A stretch of 64,000 nt of DNA from Variovorax sp. RA8 (GCF_901827175.1 NZ_LR594662.1:124001-188000), one strand, 5' to 3'; numbered from the stretch's first letter, positions 17,479 to 27,077 are shown. Program-made: numbers and translations. The notes: generated by a model not told the origin, from the sequence alone.

Positions 17479-17787
17479 GCTGTGGGTCGATCGAGGCCGG
17501 TTGCCGCGTCCGCCATGAGGCTGGCACGGCTGCGTAGAGCCGGCGCGTCCTCGGGGGTGCCGGGATGCGCCGGGGCGGAATCGTCGCAGTCTAGCGGCGC
17601 GGAACCGGGTGCGCAGTCGGACAGATGCCCGGGTTTCGCGTGCCTCCTGCCGCTCGGCAGTGGCTGGCGAGCCCGCGCCGCATTCACCGGGCACGGCAGG
17701 CTGCGGGGACGGACAAGCGGACGATGAGGCAGGCGCCGCAGACGCCGGAGCAGGACGCCGCGCCCTGGGCGCGTCACAGTTCAGGCC
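17479..17787. other. 309-bp gap without recognised content
   Basis: Lies between the kinase start and the hydrolase start, which are divergent. GC-rich and open in several frames, but no product, repeat or clear promoter was recognised. Confidence 0.4.
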
Positions 17788-18651
17788 ATGCAGCAAGCCC
17801 TTGTTCCCTACTTCCGCGAAGGCGGCGCCGGCCCTGGCGTGGTCTGTCTCCACGCCAATGCCAGCAGCTGCGCGCAGTGGCGCGGACTGATGGAGCGACT
17901 GGCCGCGGGCTGGCATGTGCTCGCGCCCGATTCGCTCGGGGCCGGCCGCAGTCCCGCCTGGCCGGCCGACCGCATCGTGACGCTGGCCGACGAGGTGGCG
18001 CTGCTGGAGCCGGTGTTCGCGGCCGCCGGCAATCCCTTCTGCCTGGTCGGCCATTCGTACGGCGGCGCCGTGGCCCTGATGGCCGCCCTCGCATGGCCCG
18101 ACCGGGTGCGTGCCATCGCGCTGTACGAGCCTACGTTGTTCTCGCTGCTGGAGCAGGAGGCGCCCGGGCAGGAGGCGGCGAACGGCATCCGCTTCGCCGC
18201 CGCCGATGCCGCGGCCGCCGTCGCGGCCGGCGACCTCGATGCCGCCGCGGAACGCTTCATCGACTACTGGATGGGCGCGGGCAGCTGGCGCCGCATGCCC
18301 GAGGCCCGCCGCGCGCCGATCGCGTCGTCGATGGCCAATGTCGCCGGCTGGGCCCGCGCCCTGTTTTCCGAGCCCACGCCGCTGCAGGCCTTCGGCGCGC
18401 TGGAGGTGCCGGTGCTGTACATGACGGGCGCGCAATCGCCGGCCTCGGCGCGCGGCGTCGCGCGGCTGCTGACCGGCGTGCTGGCCGATGCGAGCGTGGT
18501 CGAGTTCGAGGCTCTCGGGCACATGGGGCCGGTGACGCATCCCGACGTCGTCAATGACGCGGTGGCCGAATTCCTCGCGCACGGCCGCGCGGCCGAGGCG
18601 CACGAACGGTCCGGACATGCGCATGCACCGAGCACGAACGCCGGCGCATAG
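17788..18651 (+). CDS. Alpha/beta-hydrolase fold protein
   Basis: A 287-aa alpha/beta hydrolase of the small esterase/haloperoxidase type. The nucleophile elbow is CLVGHSYGGAVALM (Ser about residue 90). An oxyanion region CLHANASSCAQW and DSLGAGRS lie upstream; the late catalytic His is probably in ALGHMGPVTHPD (about 252-263). No signal peptide. It appears monocistronic between the hybrid kinase and the DnaJ-like gene. Substrate unknown. Confidence 0.85.
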   Translation: MQQALVPYFREGGAGPGVVCLHANASSCAQWRGLMERLAAGWHVLAPDSLGAGRSPAWPADRIVTLADEVALLEPVFAAAGNPFCLVGHSYGGAVALMAALAWPDRVRAIALYEPTLFSLLEQEAPGQEAANGIRFAAADAAAAVAAGDLDAAAERFIDYWMGAGSWRRMPEARRAPIASSMANVAGWARALFSEPTPLQAFGALEVPVLYMTGAQSPASARGVARLLTGVLADASVVEFEALGHMGPVTHPDVVNDAVAEFLAHGRAAEAHERSGHAHAPSTNAGA

Positions 18652-18772
18652 CGGCCCGGCCGGTGTGTTCTGTTGCCTGCACGCCACCACCGTCGGATAG
18701 CATTCGCGCTGACGTTCCTGCCGCGTCCATGGACCTTCGTCCGGGACGGCGGGGCGCATCGAGGACCTGCGC

Positions 18773-19879
18773 TTGGGCACCGACGACGCTTTCGCCGAAT
18801 TGGGTTTGGCATCCGGCGCGAGCGAGCGCGAAGTAAAGGCGGCATGGCGCCGGCTGGCCTCGCAGTGGCACCCGGACCGCAACGACAGCGCCGATGCCGT
18901 CGCCAGGATGCAGCGCATCAACCAGGCCTTCGAGGAGATCCGCCGCGCCGGATTCTGTGCCGCTCCCGAAGCACCGGCCGCCGAAGCCGATGTCACGACG
19001 CCCGCTTCGGCAACCGATCCCGGCTGCGCGGACGACGAGCGCGATGGCGACCCGGCCGCGTACCGCGACGGCGACGGCGACGGCGACGGCACGGCCCGGC
19101 AGCGGCGGCCCATCTACCGCAAGGTGAAGTTGACGCTCGAGGAGGCCGCGGCCGGCTGCATCAAGGTGCTGCGAGGCAAGGTCACGCAGACCTGCCGGAC
19201 CTGCGCGGGCGCGGGCCACCAGGTGCTCGGCGGCCACTGCGTCCGGTGCGGCGGCTCGGGCGCCGTGCCCAAGCGCTCCTTCTTCGGCTGGCCCACCGGC
19301 CTGGTCGAATGCGAGGCCTGCCTCGGCGGCGGCATCGCGAGGCAGCCGTGCGCGGCCTGCAGGAGCACCGGGAAGGCGGCCCCGCGCAGCTACCAGCTCA
19401 AGGTCCGCATTCCGCATGGCCTGCGCCATGGCGACCTGCTCCACGTCGACGGCCGGCGCCTGCGCCCCGAGCGGCTTCCGGCCGATCTCGAAATCCGCGT
19501 CGAGCTGCTGGACCATGCCTTCTTCAAGCTCGACGATGACGGCACCCTTCGCTGCGAGATCCCGGTCGATGGCTTTGCCTGGATCGCGGGCAAGCAGCTC
19601 CAGGTGCCGACCCTCACCGGCCTCCAGCCCTTGCAGCTGAGCCGCGGCCGGCTGGCCTACTGCCTGAAGGGCCAGGGATTTCCGGTGGAGCGCCGCGGCG
19701 CGCGCGGCGACCAATGGGTCACGCTGGTGCCGGTCTTCCCGGAGCGGCTCAGCACCGACCAGCAGATCCTGCTCGACCAGCTCTGCGCCACGACTTCCGG
19801 CGCCGGTGGGGCCGCGGACGAACGGCTCCAGGCGTGGCACCGCGGGCTGCGCGCGTGGGAGCGCGGCCTTCAAGGCTAG
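18773..19879 (+). CDS. DnaJ-like co-chaperone with J domain and zinc-finger region
   Basis: A 368-aa protein starting at TTG, preceded by GAGGA at 7-8 bp; no in-frame ATG is available. The J domain spans about 4-60 with the HPD motif in SQWHPDRND. An acidic Asp/Gly linker (residues about 85-112, alternating D and G) replaces the usual Gly/Phe region. Four CxxC-type units follow (CRTCAGAGH, CVRCGGSG, CEACLGGG, CAACRSTG), then a C-terminal substrate-binding beta domain. It is shorter and more divergent than canonical DnaJ and has no dnaK or grpE beside it, so it is probably an accessory paralogue. Confidence 0.85.
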   Translation: MGTDDAFAELGLASGASEREVKAAWRRLASQWHPDRNDSADAVARMQRINQAFEEIRRAGFCAAPEAPAAEADVTTPASATDPGCADDERDGDPAAYRDGDGDGDGTARQRRPIYRKVKLTLEEAAAGCIKVLRGKVTQTCRTCAGAGHQVLGGHCVRCGGSGAVPKRSFFGWPTGLVECEACLGGGIARQPCAACRSTGKAAPRSYQLKVRIPHGLRHGDLLHVDGRRLRPERLPADLEIRVELLDHAFFKLDDDGTLRCEIPVDGFAWIAGKQLQVPTLTGLQPLQLSRGRLAYCLKGQGFPVERRGARGDQWVTLVPVFPERLSTDQQILLDQLCATTSGAGGAADERLQAWHRGLRAWERGLQG

Positions 19880-20034
19880 TCCACTGAATCACTGAAACTG
19901 CTCGGTGGTCGTCCTCCCGATACGGGCGCGCTGCGGCGTTGCAAGTGCTCGGGACCTTCGTGGCATGCGTGTTGCACCAGCGGGCCGGCGGTGCTTCAAT
20001 GGTCGGCTCCCCGCATGTACACACTGGAGGCGCC

Positions 20035-20373
20035 ATGGCCTACGAAGCCCGCTATGTCTTCAAGCCGAACCCGAGTGCCGATCTGGCTGCCATCATGAAG
20101 ACGATGGAGCAGGGCGCGGCGCTCTGGCGCAAGCATGGGGCGCCAAGCCCGCGGCTGTGGGCCATCACCGCCGGCGAGCTGGGCAACTACGTGCTCAGCG
20201 TGCAGTTCGAGAACGCCCTCGCATTCGCCCAGGTCGTCGACGGCTTGTCGGTCGATCCGGAGTTTCGCGCCTGGCAGGCCCGCAACGCCGAGGCTGGTCT
20301 GGTCAGCTGGGTGCGCAGCAACCACGCGCGCGAGCTGGACCTCGGCCAGGATGAGGCCACCGGCACGGCCTAG
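20035..20373 (+). CDS. Small conserved hypothetical protein
   Basis: A 112-aa protein beginning MAYEARYVFKPNPSADLAAI, with GGAGG just before the ATG. It has an alternating helix/strand pattern (ITAGELGNYVLSVQFENALA, then VVDGLSVDPEFRAWQ) consistent with a ferredoxin-like alpha/beta barrel such as NIPSNAP/EthD-like proteins, but I do not recognise the family with confidence. It has no obvious operon partner: it faces a periplasmic binding-protein gene 42 bp downstream on the other strand. Confidence 0.65.
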   Translation: MAYEARYVFKPNPSADLAAIMKTMEQGAALWRKHGAPSPRLWAITAGELGNYVLSVQFENALAFAQVVDGLSVDPEFRAWQARNAEAGLVSWVRSNHARELDLGQDEATGTA

Positions 20374-20415
20374 GCCGGTCGAACCACGCGCAGGCCGCAG
20401 CGAGACCGCGCAGGA

Positions 20416-21642
20416 TCAGGACCCCTTCCGGACCAGCGGGCACGCCGACTTCGCGAGCGGCTGGAACGCTTCCGCCGCCGGAATCACCGCCAGCCGCTTG
20501 TAGTAGTCCCACGGGTACTTCGACTCGGCCGGCGTCTTCACCTGCATCAAATACATGTCGTGCACCATCCGGCCGTCCTCGCGGATGCGGCCGTTCTTCG
20601 CGAAGAAGTCGTTGACCGGCGTGGCCTTCATCTTCGCCATCACCGTGCCGGGTGCGTCGGTGCCGGCATCGCGCACCGCCCGCAGGTAGTGCATCGTCGA
20701 CGAGTAGTTCGCCGCGTGGATCGCGGTGGGCATCTTCTTCATGCGCTCGAAGAAGCGGCGCGACCACTGGCGGGTCTCGTCGTTGCTGTCCCAGTAAAAG
20801 GCCTCCGTCAGCATCACGCCTTGTGCCGCCTTCAGGCCGACGCCGTGGATGTCGGTGATGAACACCGCGAGGCCGGCCAGGTTCTGCTTTGCCGGGTCGA
20901 TGCCGAATTCCTGCGCCGACTTGATCGCGTTGACGGTGTCGCTGCCGCCGTTGGCCAGGCCGATGATCTTCGCGCCCGAGCCCTTGGCCGCCACCATGAA
21001 GGACGAGAAGTCGCTCGCGTTGAAGGGATGGCGCGAGGTCCCCACCACCTTGCCGCCGGCCGAGGTCACCACCTCCGTCACGTCGCGCTCGATCTGCTGG
21101 CCGAAGGCGTAGTCGGCCGTGAGGAAGTACCAGCTGTCGCCGCCCTTCTTGACGATCGCGCGGGCGGTGCCGTTGGCCATGGCGTAGGTGTCCCACGCGT
21201 AGTGGATGCTGTTGGGCGTGCAGCTCTCGTTCGTGAGGCGCAGCGCGCCGGCGCCATTGATGATGGCGATGCGGTTCTTCTGCTTCGCCATGTCCACCGC
21301 GGCGAGGGCCACGGCCGAGTTGGTGAGGTCGGTGATCATGTCCACCTTCTGCACGTCGAACCACTCGCGCGCCTTGTTGGCGGCAATGTCGGCCTTGTTC
21401 TGGTGGTCGACTTCCAGCACCTCGATCGGCTTCCCGAGGACCTGGCCGCCGAAGTCTTCCACCGCCATCTTCACCGCCATGGCCGAGCCGCGGCCCGACA
21501 GCTCCGACAGCACGCCGCCCATGTCGGTGATGACGCCGATGCGCACCGCGCCGTCGGAAATGCCATCTCCCTGCGCCTGTGCTTGCGCGATCGAGGCGAT
21601 GGCGAGGGCGGCGGCGCCGCATGCCCCTGCAATTCTGTTCAC
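20416..21642 (-). CDS. ABC transporter substrate-binding protein, branched-chain amino-acid (LivJ) type
   Basis: A 408-aa periplasmic binding protein with a signal peptide (about 1-24, cleavage near AQAQA). VRIGVITDMGGVLSELSGRG is the start of the type-1 periplasmic fold. The GTG start follows GGAGACATCATC. In this family ligands range from amino acids to aromatic acids. It is the last gene of the ligase-hydratase-SDR unit and sits 19 bp after the SDR, so it probably delivers the carboxylic acid degraded by that unit. No permease or ATPase genes are adjacent. Confidence 0.88.
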   Translation of the reverse strand: MNRIAGACGAAALAIASIAQAQAQGDGISDGAVRIGVITDMGGVLSELSGRGSAMAVKMAVEDFGGQVLGKPIEVLEVDHQNKADIAANKAREWFDVQKVDMITDLTNSAVALAAVDMAKQKNRIAIINGAGALRLTNESCTPNSIHYAWDTYAMANGTARAIVKKGGDSWYFLTADYAFGQQIERDVTEVVTSAGGKVVGTSRHPFNASDFSSFMVAAKGSGAKIIGLANGGSDTVNAIKSAQEFGIDPAKQNLAGLAVFITDIHGVGLKAAQGVMLTEAFYWDSNDETRQWSRRFFERMKKMPTAIHAANYSSTMHYLRAVRDAGTDAPGTVMAKMKATPVNDFFAKNGRIREDGRMVHDMYLMQVKTPAESKYPWDYYKRLAVIPAAEAFQPLAKSACPLVRKGS

Positions 21643-21661
21643 GATGATGTCTCCTTCGTTG

Positions 21662-22438
21662 TCAGATCACGTTGCGGGTGAGGCCGCCGTCCACGCAGAT
21701 GTTCTGGCCCGTGATGTAGCTGGCGTGCACCGAGGCCAGGAAGGCGCAGAGCCCGCCGAAGTCCTCCGCCGTGCCCAGCCGCTGCATGGGGATGCTGCGG
21801 GCCATGTCCTCGCGCACGGCGGCTTCGTCCTGGCCGGTGCGCCGCTGGCGGTCGGCGATCACGCGCTGGAGCGCGCCGGTGTCCATGAGTCCCGGCAACA
21901 GGCCGTTGACCGTGATGCCGTGCGGCGCCACCTCCCGGGCCAGCGAGCCCATCGCGCCGGTCAGGCCCACGCGCAGGCTGTTGGAAAGGGCCATGTTCGG
22001 ATAGAGCTCCTTCACCACGAAGGAGGTGATGTTGAGGATGCGCCCGAAGCGCGCCGCCCGCATCGCGGGCAGGAACGCGCGCACCACCTCGAGCGGGCCG
22101 ATCACATTGGTCTCGTGGCTGGCACGCCAGGCGGCGAGCTTCGTCTCCTCGAAGGGCGCCGCCGGCGGGCCGCCGGCGTTGGTGACCACGATCGACGGTA
22201 CGCCGATGCGCGAGACGGCCTCGATCAACCGCGCCCGCTGGTTCTCGTCGCCGATGTCGCCGGGCACGAACCGGGCCTGCGCCGACAGGCCGCGCGCGGT
22301 CGCCTCGCCATGGGCGGCATCGCGCCCATTGAGCAGCACGCGCACGCCTGCCTCGGCGAGCGCACGCGCGCAGGCCAGGCCCAGCCCGCGCGTGCCGCCG
22401 AGTACCAGCGCCGTCCTGCCCGCAATGCCGAGGTCCAT
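21662..22438 (-). CDS. SDR-family protein with degenerate active site
   Basis: A 258-aa Rossmann protein. The nucleotide motif is LGGTRGLGLACARAL (about 13-27) and NAGG is at about 87. At the catalytic site, where classical SDRs have YxxxK, the aligned stretch NMALSNSLRVGL shows Met and Asn instead of Tyr and Lys. A classical-SDR-like subgroup lacking a perfect catalytic tetrad is known (BKR-like, cd05344 by my recollection). It may still act on a CoA-bound substrate or be non-catalytic. It lies between the hydratase and the binding-protein genes. Confidence 0.82.
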   Translation of the reverse strand: MDLGIAGRTALVLGGTRGLGLACARALAEAGVRVLLNGRDAAHGEATARGLSAQARFVPGDIGDENQRARLIEAVSRIGVPSIVVTNAGGPPAAPFEETKLAAWRASHETNVIGPLEVVRAFLPAMRAARFGRILNITSFVVKELYPNMALSNSLRVGLTGAMGSLAREVAPHGITVNGLLPGLMDTGALQRVIADRQRRTGQDEAAVREDMARSIPMQRLGTAEDFGGLCAFLASVHASYITGQNICVDGGLTRNVI

Positions 22439-22450
22439 GGCGGGTCTCTT

Positions 22451-23278
22451 CTAGAAGGGGCAGGAAGGGTCGAACTTCGGGCTGCGCTTCTCGCGCAGCG
22501 AGGCGATGCCTTCCTGCACGTCCGGCCCCGAGAAGCCCATGAACTCGAGCGCCAGCGAGCTGTCGAAAGTGGGCCCGGCCAGGCGCAGCCAGTTGTTCAG
22601 CGCGTACTTGGTCCAGCGAATGGCTGTCTGCGAACCGGCGGCCAGCTTCTCCGCCACCTCGAAGGCCTTGGCCACCAACTGGTCCTCCGGCACGGCCAGC
22701 GAGACCAGGCCGATGCGCTCGGCCTCCTCGCCCGAGACCGCCTCGCACAGCATCAGGTAGTACTTGGCCTTGGCCATGCCGCACAGCAGCGGCCACACGA
22801 TGGCCGCGTGGTCGCCGGCCGCGACGCCCAGGCGCGTGTGGCCGTCGATGATGCGCGCCGTGGTGCTGGCGATCGACACGTCGGCCAGCAGGCCCGCGAC
22901 CAGCCCGGCGCCGACGGCCGGGCCGTGCATCGCCGAGACCACGGGCTTCCCGCAGTTGATCACGTTGTAGACCAGGTCGCGCGCCTCGCGCCAGACGCGG
23001 GCACGCACATTGAAGTCGTTCGCCATGTCCTCCACCAGGCCCAGGTCGCCGCCGGCGGAGAAGCCCTTGCCTTCGCCGCGGATCAGCGCCACGCGCGTGG
23101 CCGGGTCCTTGTCGATGTCGCTCCAGATGGAGGCCAGCTCGCGGTGCAGGTTGTGGTCGGCGGTGGAGAGCTTCTTGTTGGCGCTCTGCGAGGCGCCCAT
23201 CACCACCTCGAGGATGCCGTTGGGGTGGGGCTTCAGCGTGAGCGCGCTGTAGTGCGCGTAGGGGTTTTCGTTGGCCAT
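22451..23278 (-). CDS. Enoyl-CoA hydratase/isomerase family protein
   Basis: A 275-aa crotonase. Visible are [16 protein letters not shown] (about 69-84) and the oxyanion-hole stretch [19 protein letters not shown] (about 113-131), both typical of enoyl-CoA hydratases. A long upstream open frame overlaps the ligase but the family begins at [15 protein letters not shown]. It follows the acyl-CoA ligase by 32 bp and precedes the SDR by 12 bp. It probably hydrates the enoyl-CoA formed from the acid activated by that ligase; the actual reaction is not determinable here. Confidence 0.9.
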   Translation of the reverse strand: MANENPYAHYSALTLKPHPNGILEVVMGASQSANKKLSTADHNLHRELASIWSDIDKDPATRVALIRGEGKGFSAGGDLGLVEDMANDFNVRARVWREARDLVYNVINCGKPVVSAMHGPAVGAGLVAGLLADVSIASTTARIIDGHTRLGVAAGDHAAIVWPLLCGMAKAKYYLMLCEAVSGEEAERIGLVSLAVPEDQLVAKAFEVAEKLAAGSQTAIRWTKYALNNWLRLAGPTFDSSLALEFMGFSGPDVQEGIASLREKRSPKFDPSCPF

Positions 23279-23310
23279 GTTCAAAGTCCTTGTCGGGATG
23301 GGAAGAGAGC

Positions 23311-24867
23311 TCAGATCTTCTTCCTTCCGGCCCAGTAGGGTTCCTTCAGCAGGTTCTTCTGGATCTTGCCGATCGGCGTCTTGGGAAAGCCCTCGACGAA
23401 GCGCACCAGCCGCGGCCGCTTGTGGCGCGCGAGCTTCTGCTCGCACTGCGCGACCACCCGCGCCTCTTCCAGCGTGCAGCCCGGCTTGAGCTGCAGGTAG
23501 GCGGCCGGCACCTCGCCCCACTTGGCATCGGGAATGCCGAAGACCGCGCACTCCGCCACCTCGGGCAGCTCGTAGAGCACCTGCTCGATCTCTTTCGGGT
23601 AGACGTTCTCGCCGCCCGAGATCAGCATGTCCTTGGCGCGGTCGATCAGCGTGATGAAGCCCTCGGCATCTATCACGCCGATATCGCCCGACAGGCCCCA
23701 GCCGTTGCCGAGGCGGAAGAACTCGGCGGTCTGCTGTGGCTCGCCGTAGTAGCCGATCATCAGGTTGTCGCCGCGCGAGGCCACCTCGCCCAGCTCGCCA
23801 GCGGCGGCGGGCGTGCCGTCGGGGCGCAGCACCGCCACGTCCACGTTGTAGGGCTGGCGGCCCACGCTGCCCAGCTTGTCGTGCGCGCGCTGCCAGGGCA
23901 GGGCGGCGATCACGCCCATTTCCGACTGGCCGTAGATCTGCGTCAGGCGCAACTGCGGCAGCTTGCGCATGAGTTCCACCTGAACCCAGTCGGGCATGGG
24001 CGCGCCGGCGAAGGAAAGCTTGGTCCAGCTCTGGAGCTGGCGCTGCTCCAGGTCGGGCAGCATGGCCAGCGCATTGGCCTGGGTCGGCACCATGAACGTG
24101 GCAGTGATGCGCTCGGCCTCCACCGCATCGATGAAGGCCTGCGGCGACCACGGCGTGACGAAGACCGTCGTGGCGCCGACCAGGATGGCCGGCTGGAACA
24201 TGATGTTGAGGGCCGCGACGTGAAACAGCGGCGTGACGATCGCGACCACGTCGCCCGCCTCCAGGTGCTCTTCCACCACCACCGTGTGGGCGGTGATGGC
24301 ACGCGCGCGGTGGTTCATCAGCACGCCCTTGGGATGGCCGGTGGTGCCGCCGGTGTAGGTCATGCAGAAGGGGTCGCGCTCGTCGATGGCGACCTCGGGC
24401 GGCATCGACGGCTGGCCGTCGATGAAGCGCTCGAATGCGATGGCGCCCGGCACCTCGGCGCTGCCGCTGCCGATCGCGACGAAGTGCCGGATCTCCGGGC
24501 AGGACTCGCGCACCGCCGCCACCTTGTCGGCGAACTGCGCGTCGTAGATCAGCACCCGGGTGTCGGATTTGGCCAGCACGTAGGCCAGCTCCTCCGGCGC
24601 ATAGAGGATCGAGATGTTGTTGAGCACGCAGCCCGAGCGCGCCACGCCGAAGAACACGGCGCCGTAGGCGGACAGGTTGCGGCACAGCATCGACACGGTC
24701 GCGCCGCGGGGCAGGCCCAGGCCCAGCACCGCGTGCGCGACGCGGTCGGCCAGGGCATCGAGCTCGCGGTAGGGCACGCGCTCGCTGCCCTGCGGCCCGC
24801 GCAGGACGATGGCCGTCTTGTCCGGGAACCGGTGTGCCGAACGGCGCAGCATGTCTCCTGTCAGCAT
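23311..24867 (-). CDS. Acyl-CoA synthetase (ANL superfamily, long/medium-chain or aryl type)
   Basis: A 518-aa AMP-forming CoA ligase. P-loop [17 protein letters not shown] is near residue 168-184. Also visible are [22 protein letters not shown] (ATP ribose-binding Asp) and the catalytic lysine in [12 protein letters not shown]. The start [20 protein letters not shown] at 24867 is 11 bp from a 37-bp palindrome, and an IclR gene lies divergently. First gene of a four-gene unit that likely degrades a carboxylic acid via its CoA ester. Substrate unknown. Confidence 0.9.
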   Translation of the reverse strand: MLTGDMLRRSAHRFPDKTAIVLRGPQGSERVPYRELDALADRVAHAVLGLGLPRGATVSMLCRNLSAYGAVFFGVARSGCVLNNISILYAPEELAYVLAKSDTRVLIYDAQFADKVAAVRESCPEIRHFVAIGSGSAEVPGAIAFERFIDGQPSMPPEVAIDERDPFCMTYTGGTTGHPKGVLMNHRARAITAHTVVVEEHLEAGDVVAIVTPLFHVAALNIMFQPAILVGATTVFVTPWSPQAFIDAVEAERITATFMVPTQANALAMLPDLEQRQLQSWTKLSFAGAPMPDWVQVELMRKLPQLRLTQIYGQSEMGVIAALPWQRAHDKLGSVGRQPYNVDVAVLRPDGTPAAAGELGEVASRGDNLMIGYYGEPQQTAEFFRLGNGWGLSGDIGVIDAEGFITLIDRAKDMLISGGENVYPKEIEQVLYELPEVAECAVFGIPDAKWGEVPAAYLQLKPGCTLEEARVVAQCEQKLARHKRPRLVRFVEGFPKTPIGKIQKNLLKEPYWAGRKKI

Positions 24868-24877
24868 TTCCAATACC

Positions 24878-24914
24878 TTTACGAAATGCGGAAAATATTT
24901 TCGTTTAGCGTAAA
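24878..24914. promoter_or_regulatory. 37-bp imperfect palindrome, probable IclR-family operator
   Basis: The AT-rich dyad starts TTTACGAAATGCGGAAAAT and ends ATTTTCGTTTAGCGTAAA. The outer 6-bp arms TTTACG/CGTAAA are perfect and inner parts partly so. It sits between the divergent ligase and IclR genes, a stretch much lower in GC than its surroundings. Confidence 0.6.
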
Positions 24915-24980
24915 TGCGCCGAGGCGCCGATGTCAATCCGAGGACAACCCGAACCCCGCCATCCCGTACAGTCGCCCCCG

Positions 24981-25793
24981 ATGAGCACCTCCGCATCCCC
25001 CGCCCGCCGGAAGCGACCGGGCGCCAGCACGGCCCCGAAGGCCGGCGTGCAGTCGGTGGAGAACGGCCTCGACCTCATGTTGATCGTGGCCCACCATCGC
25101 CGCCCGATGAAGATCACCGACATCGCCGAGCAGGCGGGCATCGCGCCCAGCAAGGCGCACCGCTACCTGGTGAGTTTTGTGCGCACCGGCTTCCTGGCGC
25201 AGGACCCGGAGACCGGCCTGTACGGCATGGGCCCGGTGGCGCTGGAGTTCAGCCTGTCGTGCCTCGCGACGCTCGAGCCTGTCTCGCTCGCCACGCGCGC
25301 GGCCGAGCACCTTTGTGCGTCGCTGGGCCACACGGTCGCGGTTTCCGTCTGGGGCAGCTTCGGCCCGACGGTGGTGCGCTGGGAGCAGCCGGCGCGGCCG
25401 GTGATGGTCAACATCGGCCTGGGCTCGGTATTTCCGCTCTACCGCTCGGCGACGGGGCGCGTGTTCGCGGCCTTCCTGCAGCCCGAGCAGATGGAGGCCT
25501 ACCTGGCCTCGTCCGCCAACCGCGAAGAGCCGGCCGAGACCGATGAAACCGTCGACCAGGTGCGCGAGCGCGGCATGGCGCGCGCCATGGGTGACTTCAT
25601 GGCAGGCATGAGCGCCTTCGCGGCGCCGGTGCTCGACGACCGCGGGCGCCTGGTGCTCGCCATCACCGTGCTCGGCTACAAGGCCGGCTTCGACCACCGC
25701 TGGAACGGCCCGGTCGCGCAGGCGCTGCGCGAGGCGGCGCAGACCCTGTCACGCACGCTGGGCCACCAGCACGAGCGGCTGGCGCTGGGCTGA
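24981..25793 (+). CDS. IclR-family transcriptional regulator
   Basis: A 270-aa regulator. A winged helix-turn-helix spans about 22-85 (KITDIAEQAGIAPSKAHRYL), followed by a GAF-like effector domain (about 95-265) with ATGRVFAAFLQPEQ and FAAPVLDDRGRLVLAI, as in IclR proteins. ATG 24981 (MSTSASPARRKR) is preferred; ATG 24930 would add 17 poorly conserved residues. It is divergent from the acyl-CoA ligase operon and a palindrome lies between, so it likely controls that operon and itself. Confidence 0.92.
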   Translation: MSTSASPARRKRPGASTAPKAGVQSVENGLDLMLIVAHHRRPMKITDIAEQAGIAPSKAHRYLVSFVRTGFLAQDPETGLYGMGPVALEFSLSCLATLEPVSLATRAAEHLCASLGHTVAVSVWGSFGPTVVRWEQPARPVMVNIGLGSVFPLYRSATGRVFAAFLQPEQMEAYLASSANREEPAETDETVDQVRERGMARAMGDFMAGMSAFAAPVLDDRGRLVLAITVLGYKAGFDHRWNGPVAQALREAAQTLSRTLGHQHERLALG

Positions 25794-25831
25794 GGGTCGG
25801 AGCCCGGCAACCGCCGGCGAACCGACGAGCC

Positions 25832-26926
25832 TCAGCGCGCGCTGCCGTCGCGGGCGGGGGCGAGAGCGGCTGCGACGCGCAGCACCTTCTCGAGCTGCTC
25901 CACCGTGTAGGGCTTCTGCAACCAGAAGGTGCCGGGCGCGAGCCGCGGTGGCCGCGGCAGGCCGGTCGCGAAGATCACCGGAAAGCCGCTTTGCCGCTGC
26001 ACCTTCTGGGCGAGCTCGAGCCCGGAGAGGGCGGGCAGGTTGATGTCTGCCATCAACACGTCGAAGGCACCGTCGAGAAAGCGGTTGATCGCCACCTCCG
26101 CGCTCTTCACCCCCGCGGCCCAGTGGCCGAGCGTGCGCAGCAGCTCCAGCGTGACCGCCAGCATGTCGGGATCGTCCTCGACCACCAGGATGCGCAGCTT
26201 GCGTGTCGATGCCGGCACGCGGGCGGCGGCGGTGCCGCTGGCCAGCTCGGCGCGCCGCTGCGCGATCCAGTCGAACAGGCAAAGCCGGAACTCCGCATCC
26301 CATGCCGGATGGGAGAGGGCATGGTCCGCGCATTCCAGCATCCGCACCTGCAGCGAGCGCGCCTGCGCGAAGGCCACCGCGTAGTTCTCGATGACCGGGC
26401 GCGGCACCGTGTCGTCGCTGCCCGATCCGACCAGCAGCACATCACCCCGGAAGCCGGCACAGGCGGCCAGCGCGCGGTTGTCCTTGGCGCGCAGCCGCAG
26501 CAGCCGATAGGCAGCCAGGTCGTCCTTGTCGAGCTCCTCCTTGGGCGTCGTCCAGCCGATGTCGCGATAGAGCGCCGGGGCGCGCAGCGCGAGCCAGCGC
26601 ACCGGGCGCAGGGCACTCGCGAACGCGGCGAGGTAGCCGCCATAGCTGACCGCCACCATGCCGATCGCGTCGCGGTCGACTTCCGGCTCGGCCGCCAGCG
26701 CGTCGTACGCCGCCAGCACATCCTGCAGGTTGTCCTCGCGCGTCACCGCTGCCCGCTCGGCCGGCGACCAGCGCTCGTTCGGCAGGTCGACCAACCGGCA
26801 GGCCCAGCCTTGCGCACAGAGGTCGCTCGCCAGCGCGCGGTAGCGCTCGCGGTGGTCGTCGTCCCAACCGGGCACCAGCAGCGCCCCCGGCTTGCGGGCG
26901 GCGGTCGAAGAGGCCGGGCTGTCCAT
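25832..26926 (-). CDS. Alpha/beta hydrolase fused to response-regulator receiver domain
   Basis: A 364-aa two-domain protein. Residues about 10-235 form an alpha/beta hydrolase: GALLVPGWDDDHRERYRAL, nucleophile elbow VAVSYGGYLAAF (Ser about 92), and the late His in ECADHALSHPAWD. Residues about 245-360 form a CheY-like receiver: LRILVVEDDPDML, phospho-Asp in DVLMADINLPALSGLEL (about 293), Thr in FATG and Lys in WLQKPYT. Both halves look intact. A hydrolase under direct receiver control is not an arrangement I know. No kinase is adjacent; the nearest is the hybrid kinase 8 kb away. An ATG at 26953 would add 9 residues. Confidence 0.8.
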   Translation of the reverse strand: MDSPASSTAARKPGALLVPGWDDDHRERYRALASDLCAQGWACRLVDLPNERWSPAERAAVTREDNLQDVLAAYDALAAEPEVDRDAIGMVAVSYGGYLAAFASALRPVRWLALRAPALYRDIGWTTPKEELDKDDLAAYRLLRLRAKDNRALAACAGFRGDVLLVGSGSDDTVPRPVIENYAVAFAQARSLQVRMLECADHALSHPAWDAEFRLCLFDWIAQRRAELASGTAAARVPASTRKLRILVVEDDPDMLAVTLELLRTLGHWAAGVKSAEVAINRFLDGAFDVLMADINLPALSGLELAQKVQRQSGFPVIFATGLPRPPRLAPGTFWLQKPYTVEQLEKVLRVAAALAPARDGSAR

Positions 26927-27077
26927 GGCGCTGGATTGTTGTAGACGAGGCACGCGTGGAAGATGCCGTCGTCCCGGCTCGCGGTCCGTCAGCAGCGACC
27001 GCGTGCAGGTGCCCGCCGATGGCTCGGTGCCCCGTCTCTACAATGCGGGCCCTTTCCCTGCCCCTGATTCGCGCGCC

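Noticed and set aside
14071-17727. 1218-aa ORF on the plus strand
   Set aside because: It is a GC shadow covering the MFS gene and the antisense of the kinase; its translation is Arg/Ala/His-rich with no recognisable domain.
15544-19113. N-terminal extension of the hybrid kinase to 1189 aa
   Set aside because: The extension overlaps the hydrolase and DnaJ-like genes on the other strand and has no homology; the PAS region starts after MADAREV.
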